NCBI GenBank assembly: GCA_029990175.1
Contig: JARKIP010000021.1
Location: forward strand, 21,271,501-21,335,500
Length of the DNA: 64,000 bases
Direction of reading: 5' to 3'
Source: Petunia secreta
Lineage: Eukaryota > Streptophyta > Magnoliopsida > Solanales > Solanaceae
The notes beneath the pieces were generated by a model, which was not told the origin of the DNA, searched no databases, and saw only the letters and a list, made by a program, of their open reading frames with translations. How positions within the stretch are numbered: position 1 is the stretch's first letter; each line of letters begins with the position of its first letter. The translations under genes and the position numbers were made by a program. This document shows positions 54,601 to 64,000 of the stretch, piece after piece.

Positions 54601-57600
54601 GTTAATTCTTTGCTAAGTTCACATTGATTTTGAGGGATTGTTGTAGAGCTCTTAAGACTTCTCTCCATGAGACTTTCAGTCTATCTAGTTTCCTTTCACC
54701 ACATTCAACTATCATAAAATTGCACCTGCGCACCAGTAAATATGGAGGTTTACATAGGATATGAGGAGGCATCTGAGACGACCTTTTTTTTTTAAATCCT
54801 TTATATGTGCTACACTTCTACTCCATCTTAACATCAACATTTCTACGATATTCAACTGTGGATATGTTGGACATTACTACAACAACAACAACAACACCCA
54901 ATATTCATTCCCGTATACCATTTCTGGTCTCTATATGCATTCCCTGAAACTTGCCATTTACTTTGTTAGGTAACCCTGGTTGAAGATTAAAAGAAAAGTA
55001 CCACAGTAAGCTTTAGAAACATGCACTTAAGTTATGTGAACAATCTTAATTAAAAAAAGGGCAGCCCGGTGCCCAAGGCATCCCGAGTTCACGCAGGGTC
55101 CGGGGAAGGGCCCACCCCAAGGGGTGTAATGTACGCAGTCTAACCTAACGCAAGCATCAGTGGCTGTTTCCAAGGCTTGAACCCATGACCTATAGGTCAC
55201 ACGAAGACAACTTTACCGGTTGCTCCAAGGCTCCTCTTCAACAATCTTAATCAAATTAAGATAAAAAACCCGTTGTTGTGATAACTCTACTGAACAAATG
55301 CTACTACTGATACATTACCTGTTAGTTGCAAGAGTATGTGTATAACTTTAAGCTTGCTTGGTCTTCATCATGCCTGTTTTGTAGGGACTTCGGGTTGGTC
55401 TAAACTTGGCTCTTGCTATTGCTTTACACAACATACCAGAGGTATGCTTTCATGTAAATTTACCAGTCTCCATTTCCTGATTTTTGTTGTTCTCGAGTGC
55501 TCGGATCCACTAATGGACTCCTTACTACAGTTATAACGTCTGATATTTTGTCTTATCACAATGTGTATGGGTTTGTGCTTGTTTGCTGTATATTCTAGTT
55601 TTTCTTTCCTTTTGGCTCTGTGACCATGTTATTCAAACTTTCTCCACTAAGAAGCTTGTTGTTGATTAAGTATGCAACCTTTGGTTTATGTTGAATCAAA
55701 CAAAAATCAATGTGCATGTCAGTTTATCCAAGAGCCATGTATGGCCTATATTTCAAGATAAGACCTGATGTATATCATGCTCTTTTGGATTCTTCCATGC
55801 ATTTTCCATATCAGATCGAATTGCCAACTTAGTTAGGGTTGAAGAGTTGATTAAATGGGTGATTCATTAACCAATTCCAGGAAAGGATCTACTGTATAAA
55901 AGTAGTTATTCATTCTTGCCAGAACAGGTAAATTAGCAATCAACATGTTGGTTTTACATGTTGATTGGCATCGGACTAGAATGAGCTAATGGATGTGCCT
56001 TTGCTGTTCCTTTTTTCCATTGTGGGAGCTGATTTATTTGGTTGCAGGGTGTTGCTGTCGCGCTGCCAGTTTATTTTGCGACACAAAGGTAATGATTCCT
56101 TGTAAACTAACTTTTGTATGATTTGTGCGCATGTCCATTGTATATTCAGAGAATCTTTGATAATACTACTGGCATTTGAGAGAAAAAGAAGAAACAGCTA
56201 TGAAGAATTAATTACTGAGCTGAACTATTTCTGAACTAAGCAACGGGATTGTGCTTGTGGTAGGAGTTAATTTGGCCTAATTACCTATCTGAAGAAGTAA
56301 TTGCTGTCTTCGTAGCTATATCTTCCTGTTATTTGGAACACTGGGCTCGCAGAAAGTTACAAGGCGTTTGGTAGATTACAATAACATACGTTCCGACCTC
56401 TTTTAGGGCAAATAAAATTTTCTTATCAAGCACCCAAGGGTGTGGCCTAGTGGTAATCGAAGAGGGATAAATGGAGACCAAAGCACTAGGTGATTTCCTT
56501 TTATCTGTCTATGCCTTGGTGGATAGAGTGATGAGAGGTAACAAGTACCCCGTGCAAGTAGTCGAGGCGTGAGCACACTAGCCCAGACACCTCCGTTATA
56601 AAAAAGAAAAAATTCCTATCAATTCTGCCCATTTTAGGTCAAGGGACTTAAAGCATCGGTTGCTATTGTGTCAGTCTGTGTCTTTGATCAGGTCAAACTT
56701 CTCATGATTTAGTCAGGTTATATGAGTGTAGTTTAATCATGGAGTCGTATACCTGTACATAGTTATGCTTGAGGCCTTACGTCATAAGGCTTAAGGTCTC
56801 AAGCATAACTATGCACATAAGGCTTACTATGTACATAACCAAACTTGCTGAAAACTTTAGGATAGAAGAATTAAAATGCAGATAGGAGGAAAACTCAATG
56901 AAACTAAATCTTTTTTCTGCCCACCATCAAAAGGCTACAAAAGAGTGAACAAGATGTACTGCTCATTTTGATCTGTTAACTTCATAGAAATAAACTATTT
57001 CTTCTGCCCTGAGCAATTTATCAAGGCTCTGTCAATTGCATTGCTTGGATCTAGTTGTTTCATGCAACAACTTAAAGTCAACTTTACTCTTAATCAGTTT
57101 CACCCAGCTCATCTTATTGTATGTGTGATTCCATCTTTCTGACATAATTGAAATTTATTGGTGAGTGTCTACGTGTCTCAGCAAATGGCAGGCATTCAAA
57201 TTGGCTACGCTTTCGGGTCTGGCAGAGCCCCTGGGTGTAATTATTGTTGGTGAGTACCCGATAATTGTGTCTTTTAGCTGAAGTAGAGCAAAAAATGGAT
57301 ATGAGCAGTAACAAGTTCAGAATTTATGAGTTCCTATATTTATGTATGGAGTGCAGGATATCTATTTCCAAGCAGCTTGAATCCTGAAATACTGGAGGGC
57401 CTCCTGGGAGCAGGTTGTTATAACTTTTTTATTTCCTTTAGTTTCCTGGCTGACTTGAAAGGAGAAACCTATAAATTTGAATTACCGCATTTTCTAATGG
57501 ATCATGTTGCTTTCAGTGGGTGGAGTGATGGCATTTCTAACCTTACACGAGATGCTCCCGTTGGCATTTGACTATGCCGGTCAGAAACGAGCTGTCAAGG

Positions 57601-58220
57601 CTGTGTTCTTTGGAATGGCTTTCATGTCTGCAAGGTGAGATAATTTTTTTCTCAATTTCAGTGTCAATTCTGATAGTTATCAGAAACTGCTAAATGTTGT
57701 TGTTCCACTTGAAAGATTCTGAGCTTCAATAGAGTTATGTTACTCGTGCTGATTAGCAGCTTGATTCTTTTATGTTATCATCATGCTGTTACTCTGGTGC
57801 AACCTACTTTGCATCAATTTTTTGAATGGTAGAAATGAAAATGTACAAACTTTTATATTCTAATGGCCGTAGCAAAAAATTATAGAGGACTGTTCAGTTA
57901 AATCTGGTTGTTAAGAAGCTCAACAAAACTAGTATACTACTATGCTGATACTTCTTTCGTATACCGAAATCAATAACTACTAAAAAATCCGCTGCATCTA
58001 CATATTCGTTGTAAACTATGCTTCCTTTCTAATTTGTTTTGTTATTGCACCTAACTCATCTGTGATTCGAGAAAAGACTCCTCTAGATATTAATTTTGTT
58101 ATCTGCTTTGCTTTCTCGTTCGAGTCCTCTCTTTTCTTCTAAATTTAACTATTGTTTTTACCTTCTGTCTGCAGCTTATATTTCCTTGCGAGGAGCTTGC
58201 CAGAGGACATGAGCTTGTAG
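51614..58220 (+). CDS. ZTP29: Zinc transporter ZTP29-like, ZIP family (12 exons)
   Basis: This ZIP-family metal transporter is related to Arabidopsis ZTP29 and bacterial ZupT. ZTP29 was reported in the ER as a zinc transporter linked to salt stress. Exons: 51614-51677, 52431-52489, 52699-52791, 52885-52974, 53062-53143, 54141-54196, 55385-55441, 56048-56088, 57182-57249, 57357-57413, 57517-57634, 58175-58220. All introns are GT-AG and all joins are in frame, giving 276 residues, the family length. It opens MDSQILVALGLSM. The metal-site motifs HNFPEG (134-139) and HNIPEG (163-168) are intact, and His233-Glu234 lies in a later helix (TLHEMLP). About eight membrane helices are expected, with a short basic loop (KKHRRQ) instead of a long His-rich one. 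It ends SLPEDMSL. Introns hold SINEs, a LINE fragment and two foldbacks. Confidence 0.95.
51895..52235 (+). mobile_element. Two TS-type SINE 3' halves in tandem, ZTP29 intron 1
   Basis: The block CATATTGCTAGAAAT ... GTGCTGGCGGAGGTACCAGG ... GGTGGAGTAGTTGG at 51898-52010 is repeated at 52104-52216 as CATATTGCTAGAAAT ... GTGCTAGCTGGAGGTAGCAGG ... GTGGAATAGTCGAGG, ending in A-rich DNA. The phrases match the tail of the TS SINE family. Flanking sequence is shared too, so a SINE and its flank were duplicated locally. Confidence 0.6.
53689..53790. repeat. ~100-bp foldback (MITE or hairpin), ZTP29 intron 5
   Basis: The arms 53691-53732 (AGTTTACCCTTCGATTTTAG ...) and 53747-53788 are inverted copies with four mismatches in 42, around a 14-base loop. 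It could be a tiny MITE or the precursor of a small RNA. There is no clear target duplication. Confidence 0.85.
54326..54960 (-). mobile_element. RTE-type LINE tail fragments, minus orientation, ZTP29 intron 6
   Basis: CCTCAATCCCAAACTAGTTG followed by GGTCGGCGATATGGATCCTC (54332-54372) is the reverse of the RTE/Au-type tail common in angiosperms. Near 54880-54897 a CAA repeat run precedes CCCAATATTC, like the reversed TTG tail of a second copy. The DNA between them contains pieces similar to the reversed end of the RTE ORF. Confidence 0.45.
55055..55239 (-). mobile_element. SINE (Au-like), minus orientation, with 16-bp TSD, ZTP29 intron 6
   Basis: On the minus strand it starts GGAGCCTTGGAGCAACCGG, with GGTAAAGTTG in the A-box region and GGGTTCAAGCC as B box. 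It continues through TGCGTACATTACACCCC and GGGCCCTTCCCCGGACCC, and ends GCACCGGGCTGCCC plus a poly-A (seen as T on this strand). Flanks AACAATCTTAATTAAA (55039-55054) and AACAATCTTAATCAAA (55240-55255) form the target duplication. Confidence 0.9.
56434..56608 (+). mobile_element. TS-type SINE, full length, ZTP29 intron 8
   Basis: GTGTGGCCTAGTGGTAATCG is the tRNA-Lys-derived head with the A box. The tail AGTAGTCGAGGCGTGAGCAC, CCCAGACACC and a poly-A-like end match the TS family seen in intron 1. Flanks AAAATTTTCTTATCAA and AAAAAATTCCTATCAA are a probable imperfect target duplication. Confidence 0.75.
56758..56813. repeat. Short near-perfect hairpin, ZTP29 intron 8
   Basis: CATAGTTATGCTTGAGGCCT pairs with its inverted copy AGGTCTCAAGCATAACTATG around a short loop, with about 21 of 22 pairs. 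It may be a small foldback repeat. A stable hairpin would form in the pre-mRNA. Confidence 0.85.
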
Positions 58221-59732
58221 ATCACATCCATTCAGTGTTTCATGTCTCGTGCTGCTGAACTTAGTTGGGATCTTTTCGCGGTGCTAGCTTCAAAATTACC
58301 ATATCCACTCTCACAAAGTTCATGAGGCGTGTTGTTTGGTTTGGCATGAATGCAAGAGAATAGGGGGTATATATAGCAACTTCGGAGATTGTTTTTATAG
58401 GTTAATAGGAGATGCACATAACTAAAATCCCTTCCCAGAATCTCATATATGAACAATGGGCAAAAATGGGGAAAAAAGGCAGGCAATTGAAATGTTGAAG
58501 CACTTGCCGAAAGAGAGAAAAATGGGTTGAAGAGTGATGTAACTGGTTGAGAACCATTAGCTGCATATGTAATCTCCATTATAAAGTAAGGAAACACTTG
58601 GCATCTTCTATTTTGCATCTAAAAGTTTCTGGTTTAGCATCTTCTATTCAGCTCTCATTTTATTGCTCCAGAGTTGTAAAATTAAAATCTACGTTATACC
58701 CGGTACGTAAGCATAACTAGGCTGCTAAAAAGTTTTTGGTTCTAAATTCACATTATGGTGGCAATGCCAACAAACTCCTTAAATTGAAATTGCAGATGAA
58801 TGCACTTCATTGAAGAATTAAAGTGCTACACCTTATAGTTATTGGAGAATTACAGAACAACAATTATGAAGACAAACTAAAGTCATTGAATTCATTTTCA
58901 TGATTCAGCAAGTACGATCTGTAGATTTTTGAATCTAGGTAGTTTGTCACCAAATAGAGTTAAAGAAAAAGAAATCTTGAAAAAGATTTTCAGTATCATA
59001 GCTGTCTAACCAAAGCAGGATATCATTTTGACTTTGTCCAAGGTGAAACTGTTCCTAATAATCTCTATGTTCCATTTTGTATTCTCCATGTTCCAATTTG
59101 TACGATTGATATCATTTCATTTTTTGGCAGTCAAATAATTTTTCCTTTGACTACGATTTAATAAGTATTTTTAATAAGAAAATTTATATGAATTGTATTA
59201 GAGTAATATTTATTTAAATTTTTCATAAATATAAATACTATAAATAACTATACAATTTGATGTCTAAATTCACATCAGTTATATACTTTTGCGTCATATT
59301 TAACTTAACTGTTAACAAGTTAATCTATTGTAGCAAGTTGTCCATCTTATTTTTAGATATTCGGACTTATTATGATAATTTACTTGTAGTTACCCTTTAA
59401 ATAAATCACTAATGTAGGAGTAATTTGTGTTGCATCATTAGATTTTAGAAAAGTTAAACAACTTCATGAAGTGGTTAAAAGAAGTTAAAGTCAGTGGTAC
59501 AGAAACAGAACGTATAAGTCTGCATGTCTGAGTTCCAAAGGCCTAGGTAGCAATGTATTAGCCGATTGCTTTGGGACTTGAGGTTACTTCTGTTCAAGTC
59601 GATATGTCACTTAGTAGGTATACTGACTTGGTGTGACTGTACATGGTCATTTATTAGTGTTTGTGTTTTGTGATTTTTTTTTTATATTTTATTTTTTGCC
59701 CGCTGCTTGATATTCACATTAATTCTAGACTC
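58221..59732. other. ZTP29 3' UTR and intergenic sequence
   Basis: The first 300-400 bases should be 3' UTR. Near 58560-58640 the phrase CTTGGCATCTTCTATTTTGC is echoed by TTAGCATCTTCTATTCAGC. The remainder is AT-rich with no protein-like frame. Confidence 0.45.
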
Positions 59733-59903
59733 AGAGCCTGTTTGGGTGGGCTTATAAACAGCTTATTTTTAGTGGCTTATAAGTCAAAAAGTGGCTTAAA
59801 AGCCACTTATGACTTATAAGTCCAAAAAATTTTAAGTTATCAAACATATATTAATGAGCTTATAAGCTTATAAGTCACTTTTAAGCTTACCCAAATGGGC
59901 TCT
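59733..59903. mobile_element. Small MITE (~170 bp)
   Basis: The ends AGAGCCTGTTTGGGTGGGCT and AAGCTTACCCAAATGGGCTCT are inverted partners. The inside is almost wholly made of CTTATAAG and AAGTGGCTT repeats. It is the same family as the split MITE at 30053/38318. The target duplication is unclear. Confidence 0.75.
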
Positions 59904-60852
59904 AATTTGTATTCGCATTGACAAGTCCAGTTTGGAGATAAAGCGCTCCTTGCCAATAAAAAATCTATTTGTCGGCTCAAAACTCGAGAACTCTAGTTAA
60001 TTAATAATGGATAAACACTTACCATTCTTGAAACGACCTCGATCAGTCGTTTCGGAAGTTAGGATTCCGATTGTTGTGCCGATAATTTTAAAATATTCAT
60101 AAGGTCCATTAGGACCTGTCTGTAAAATTTGAGTTAAATCAGACCTCGTTTGGTACGTATTGGAAGAAGATTTCAGTTTTTATTGTCGATAAATATTAAA
60201 AAGAGATTTTCGAGCTCGTTTTTGGCGAAAGAGCTTCGATTCGAAATCCAGAAGCGTCGCTAGGTTCGTATGATTATTTATAAATTTTGTAATTTTTCAA
60301 AAGTGAATTTCGAGGTTGTTCGGCTAGTTTCCGCTAAAATGCCGAAAGTTAAATAATTTGACTTTTTTTCTATTTAAATTTGCATATTGAGTTTCGGGAG
60401 TCCGATTTGAGATCCGCCTTAGCAAATAAGTTACATATATTTTATATAATTGGTATAAAAAAGTTGGAATTATTTCGAGTATCATAGGGTACCGTTTTAA
60501 TTTTTGATTAAGAAAAAAAAATATAAAAAAGAAAAGAAAAAAAGAAAAGAAAATAAAAATAAAAAGAAAAGATAACAGAAAAGATAGAGGAAAGGATAAG
60601 CTAAGAGAGTTAGGCAGGCGGTGCCTTAGCTTATATCTCTTAGGAGTACAAAGCAAAACAGAAACGGGAAAGCCGAGAAGCAACGGGAAAAAATGCCAGA
60701 AAATGAGAAAAGAGTCGGGAAAATAGTAGAATTTTTACCCCGAAATATTCAGATAATGATCTTAATGCATTATTTGAGTTTATTACGTGTGTTTGAATAT
60801 GTTTTAACGGTAAAACTTGAAATATTATATATCGTTTTAATAAGTTTAATTA

Positions 60853-61111
60853 CTCCCTCTGTCCCAATTTATGTGGCACTTTTCGCTTTTCGAGATTCAA
60901 ACTGCATGAACTTTGACCAACATTTCAAGACGTATCTTTTCACCAAAATAATATGAGAAAAGTTGTAACTTAAAGTACGTTTCAAGTAGTTTTCAAAAAT
61001 ATAAATTTTAATATTAAAATATTGAGTTAATCTAATCCAATTTAGCTTTGAAGTTTAGTCAAATTGACTCTCGAAAAGCGAAAAGTGCCACATAAATTGG
61101 GACGGAGGGAG
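60853..61111. mobile_element. Stowaway-like MITE (259 bp) inside the solo LTR
   Basis: The termini CTCCCTCTGTCCCAATTTAT and their inverted partner ending GGGACGGAGGGAG are flanked by TA on each side, as expected for Tc1/mariner-derived Stowaway elements. It interrupts LTR sequence that is continuous at about 5774 (TAAGTTCAATT...AGTTTCAAGG). Confidence 0.93.
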
Positions 61112-61727
61112 TAATAGTTTAAAGGGTCAAATGGACCCCGATAATAGAATTGATTATATATTCGTACTCAGTGAGTTATGGGCAACATATAAATGTAATT
61201 TATGTAGGAATTGGTTATGTGACCTTAAACCCTGTACATAGGCCTGACCTGCGTATTGCGTATGCGAATAGGGTATCAGATTCCTAACTGGATTGCCCTA
61301 AGACGTAAGGAATGAAGCCCTTAGCCTAATTTAATAGTATATTTTTCTGCTTATTGAATAGAGTGGGGTCGTTTGGTAATGAAACCAAAGGATAAAGCGG
61401 TTGTTGATTAGCAGTGCTAACTTTTGGAAGAGTTAAGTGTTTATATCCATTTCTTTGGAGGCACCTGGCCTCGTGGATTTTCTACCACGTGTTCCTTACG
61501 TGTGTAGCTGCCGATAAACGTACTCATTACGACTTAGCTTTGGATTTACATTGTATATTATATGTTATGTCCTGTTATTGGTATTGCATTGAGGATCTGA
61601 GCATTGTACTCTGGCTGTGAGTTGGCATCTACTTTCTGGCTGTCGAAGAGAGTCCCACGTTGATGAGGGGTTATTATTGCATCATATTGCATTCATATGC
61701 ATTATATTGCATATCATATCAGGTGCA

Positions 61728-62150
61728 TGAGTATTCCGCCCCAGGAGAGTGCAGGAGTATTCCGCCTTTGGTTTATATTTTATCGGGTGCAGGAGTATTC
61801 GGCTCCAGGAGCAGGAGTATTCCGCTCTTATGTCAGATACTGAGTGCAGGAGTATTCCGCCTCAGCTTTACATTATATCGGGTGCTGGAGTATTCCATCC
61901 CAGGAGAGTGCAGGAGTATTCCGCCTCTGGTTTACATTTTATCGAGTGCAGGAGTATTCCGCTCTTATGTCAGATACTGAGTGCAGGAGTATTCTGCCTC
62001 AGCTTTACATTATATCGGGTGCAGGAGTATTCCGCCCCAGGAGAGTGCAGGAGTATTCCGCCTCTGGTTTATATTATATCAGGTGCATGAGTATTCCGCT
62101 CTAGTTGGTTATTAGATTGGATTCCCCTCGAATGCAGGAGTATTCCGCTT
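61728..62150 (+). repeat. GCAGGAGTATTCCGC minisatellite with higher-order structure
   Basis: About twelve copies of TGCAGGAGTATTCCGC are separated by four spacer types: CCAGGAGAG; (T/C)TGGTTTAYATTWTATCGGG; TCTTATGTCAGATACTGAG; and TCAGCTTTACATTATATCGG. The spacers recur in order, giving a higher-order period of about 137-159 bp (CCAGGAGAGTGCAGG at 61741, 61900, 62037). It occupies the part of the LTR where the other copies carry 54-bp and 35-bp arrays. Confidence 0.9.
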
Positions 62151-62881
62151 CGAGATGGGATTACGGGCACATGTGACCCTTTGCATCATTTTTCATTTCA
62201 TACCATTGTGTAAACTTGTGGTACATAACTACTGTTCTGCTTATACATGCATTGCTTATTTGTCGATATGTTTTTGGCTCGTATTCCTGGTTGAGTTTAT
62301 GGTTTCATACGTGTTTCCAGTTATTATCTGGCTCTGCCTTTTTATAATTTAAATAAGAGGAATTTGGTTAATCTGTTTCTTCTCCCTGGCTAGCTATCCT
62401 ATTCTTTGAGGTGGCTAGTCTGCCGCACTTATTGAGTCCTTTTGACTCACCCTTATTTGTTGTTTGTTTCTTGTCTATCTATTTCGTTTCGGCAGGTTCG
62501 CTCCAGGATTGAGTTCGCCACGTTGTGAAGGAGCGAAGACGACTTCAGCTGTCAGGGTGAGCCAGCTTATTCCGGATGACCACCATTTTATGTTTACTAT
62601 TTCAGTTGTATTTTGCTCCCTTCAAGAGGTATCTATCTTCTTTTGTACTCTTATATATCTAGTCTGGATAGCCTTAAACCTAGTATGTTGGGTAGTCAGT
62701 TGTAATTTCTTTTGTACAGCTTAGAGGTATCAGTATGTTTGTGTTTTTTTCTAAGTCTTGTTCTTATTTATGAATTGTTATATTTATTTTTATAATTTAA
62801 TTGGTAAAGGTTCGTCCGACGGGTCTAGGGGGATGTCGGGTGCCCGCGCGGCCGAACCGAATTTCGGGTCGTGTCAATTCT

Positions 62882-63908
62882 ACTATAACTTTTTATGGCA
62901 TTTTCTGACATTGATACGATATGTAGTTGGTTAATACTGTTGATGGGGTAGTGAAATGATCTATTCACTTTTACAAGAGGTTTTTAGTTCGAGCCTTAGC
63001 GAAAAAAGGCTGTTGTCAATAAGTTTTATCTGTATTAGAGGCAGACCCCCAATTTGATTTCAATGGATTAAACCTTCAAAGTTCGTTCTTATGCTTATAA
63101 AAATTTCATATTTAAATCATGAGTATAAATTTAATGATTGTTGAAATTTTTAGTAATTTCTAACATAAATATCAAATAACTAAGGGTATCAAAATTTAGG
63201 TAGATGGAAAAAAAAATTACAGTGACTTTTTTTTTTTCCTCTTTTGATCCCTAATTTTTAAGATTTTAGCAACTCATTAACCACTAAGACAAATGATCTT
63301 GGGAGTAAACCCCGCCAAAGTGTTAACAGTGACTATCTTAATGGATAATAATAGTAATAATTTAGAATTCAATAACCCATTTTCCCTAAAAGAAAACTGT
63401 CAAGTCCCATTCTTTCTTTTATAGGAAAGAAATACAGGACCTAACACTGCGGAAAGTAAAATCAGAATAATCATATCGATCATTTCCCTTCTGTAACAAG
63501 AGTACAAGAACCCTACCAACATTATTTATTTAAAACTATGCACATTTAAAAGGAGTACCAAAATGACCTATGGTCATTCAATGGCAATGTCTAATAATTC
63601 TATTTGTCGGCTGAGTGAGACAATGTCCAAAAACATTTTGAGAACATCAAATTAATGTCTTTGCATAGGCTTGAGCAGCCTTGAGATGAAATATGGATAA
63701 TTGGAACTTATCATTCCTAAACTCGACTAGCTAGTTTTATGATATACGTACTAAAAAGACAATAGGATAAAGGTAAAAGATTACCTGCATAATGTTCGAT
63801 TTAATTAAATTAATGGAAACAAAATTATGTAATTTTTATATCATACCTGTACTCACTTTAATTCGAACTACTAAGATTATAAGTCAAAGTCACTCGGTCT
63901 TATGCTTT
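62882..63908. other. No gene seen
   Basis: AT-rich intergenic DNA. GTTCGAGCC at about 62987, within a sequence with AGTGAAATGATC, may be the B box of an old SINE, but the support is weak. T and A runs occur near 63208-63238. Confidence 0.35.
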
Positions 63909-63912
63909 TTTA

Positions 63913-64000
63913 CCCCCCTCTATCTCAATATATGTGGCGGTTTTGAATTTCGAGCGTCAAACGTTTTAAGCTTGTTTGTGAATTTAGATATAAAAGCTTT
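63913..64000. mobile_element. Left end of a Stowaway-like MITE, cut by the window edge
   Basis: TA followed by CCCCCTCTATCTCAATATATGTGGCGG resembles the terminus at 60853 (CTCCCTCTGTCCCAATTTAT plus GTGGC), and both continue into a TTTCGAG block. The right end is outside the window. Confidence 0.55.

Larger units (their letters stand above)
60029..62876 (+). mobile_element. Solo LTR (2848 bp) of the long-LTR Ty3/gypsy-type family, TSD ATTCT
   Basis: It starts TGAAACGACC, ends GTCGTGTCA, and has ATTCT on both sides (60024-60028, 62877-62881). Its outer parts match the LTR at 5019-7717. There is no interior sequence, so the element was lost by recombination between its LTRs. A Stowaway-like MITE (60853-61111) adds 259 bp. 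The central minisatellites of the other LTRs are absent or replaced. Confidence 0.95.

Noticed and set aside
61660..62104. Overlapping frames with repeated QEYSA / GVFR segments
   Set aside because: They arise from the GCAGGAGTATTCCGC minisatellite in three frames at once.

Overview
This window looks like nuclear DNA of a flowering plant, most likely Solanaceae. Two large genes have many short exons with GT-AG introns, their products match well-known plant nuclear families, and the DNA between them is AT-rich and packed with plant transposons. The Solanaceae assignment is inference from remembered repeat types: TS-type and Au-like SINEs, RTE LINE tails ending in TTG repeats, and Ty3/gypsy elements with a PPT beside a GACGAACG motif. 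I ran no database search.

Three host genes are supported, all on the + strand. (1) 16238-24543 encodes OEP80 (Toc75-V), the plastid outer-envelope Omp85 protein, in 16 exons that join in frame into 694 residues. (2) 38557-39408 is an intronless gene for mitochondrial CcmE, the haem chaperone of cytochrome c maturation. Its 3' end and downstream flank have been tandemly duplicated. (3) 51614-58220 encodes a ZIP-family zinc transporter of the ZTP29 type in 12 exons, 276 residues. The three genes do not form a functional cluster.

Nearly everything else is mobile DNA. 1-7717: a Ty3/gypsy-type element with very long LTRs (its left LTR is cut by the window edge) and a short degenerate interior. 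7718-16000: remnants of an Ogre/Tat-like LTR, a minus-strand Ty1/copia element, and a possible GRF zinc-finger gene fragment. 24544-30000: a LINE RNase H remnant, then a head-to-tail run of Helitron-like units. 30053-38318: a nested stack in which a small MITE is split by a 6-kb L1-type LINE, which is itself split by an 843-bp hAT-like element (8-bp TSD) and a 1218-bp MULE-like element (9-bp TSD). 43452-49905: a 6.45-kb Mutator-like element with ~120-bp terminal inverted repeats, 10-bp TSDs, a minus-strand transposase gene carrying two frameshifts, and a plus-strand plant-mobile-domain gene. 59733-62876: a small MITE, then a 2848-bp solo LTR of the first family with a 5-bp TSD and a Stowaway-like MITE nested inside it.

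The most interesting structures are the MULE that carries a plant-mobile-domain gene, the swapping of internal minisatellites between LTRs of one family, the degenerate copy of the OEP80 exon-1 end inside intron 1, the ccmE tail duplications, and the exact insertion footprints of the nested elements. I found no tRNA, rRNA or CRISPR feature. Exon boundaries were read by eye from reading frame, GT-AG sites and remembered family sequences, without transcript data.
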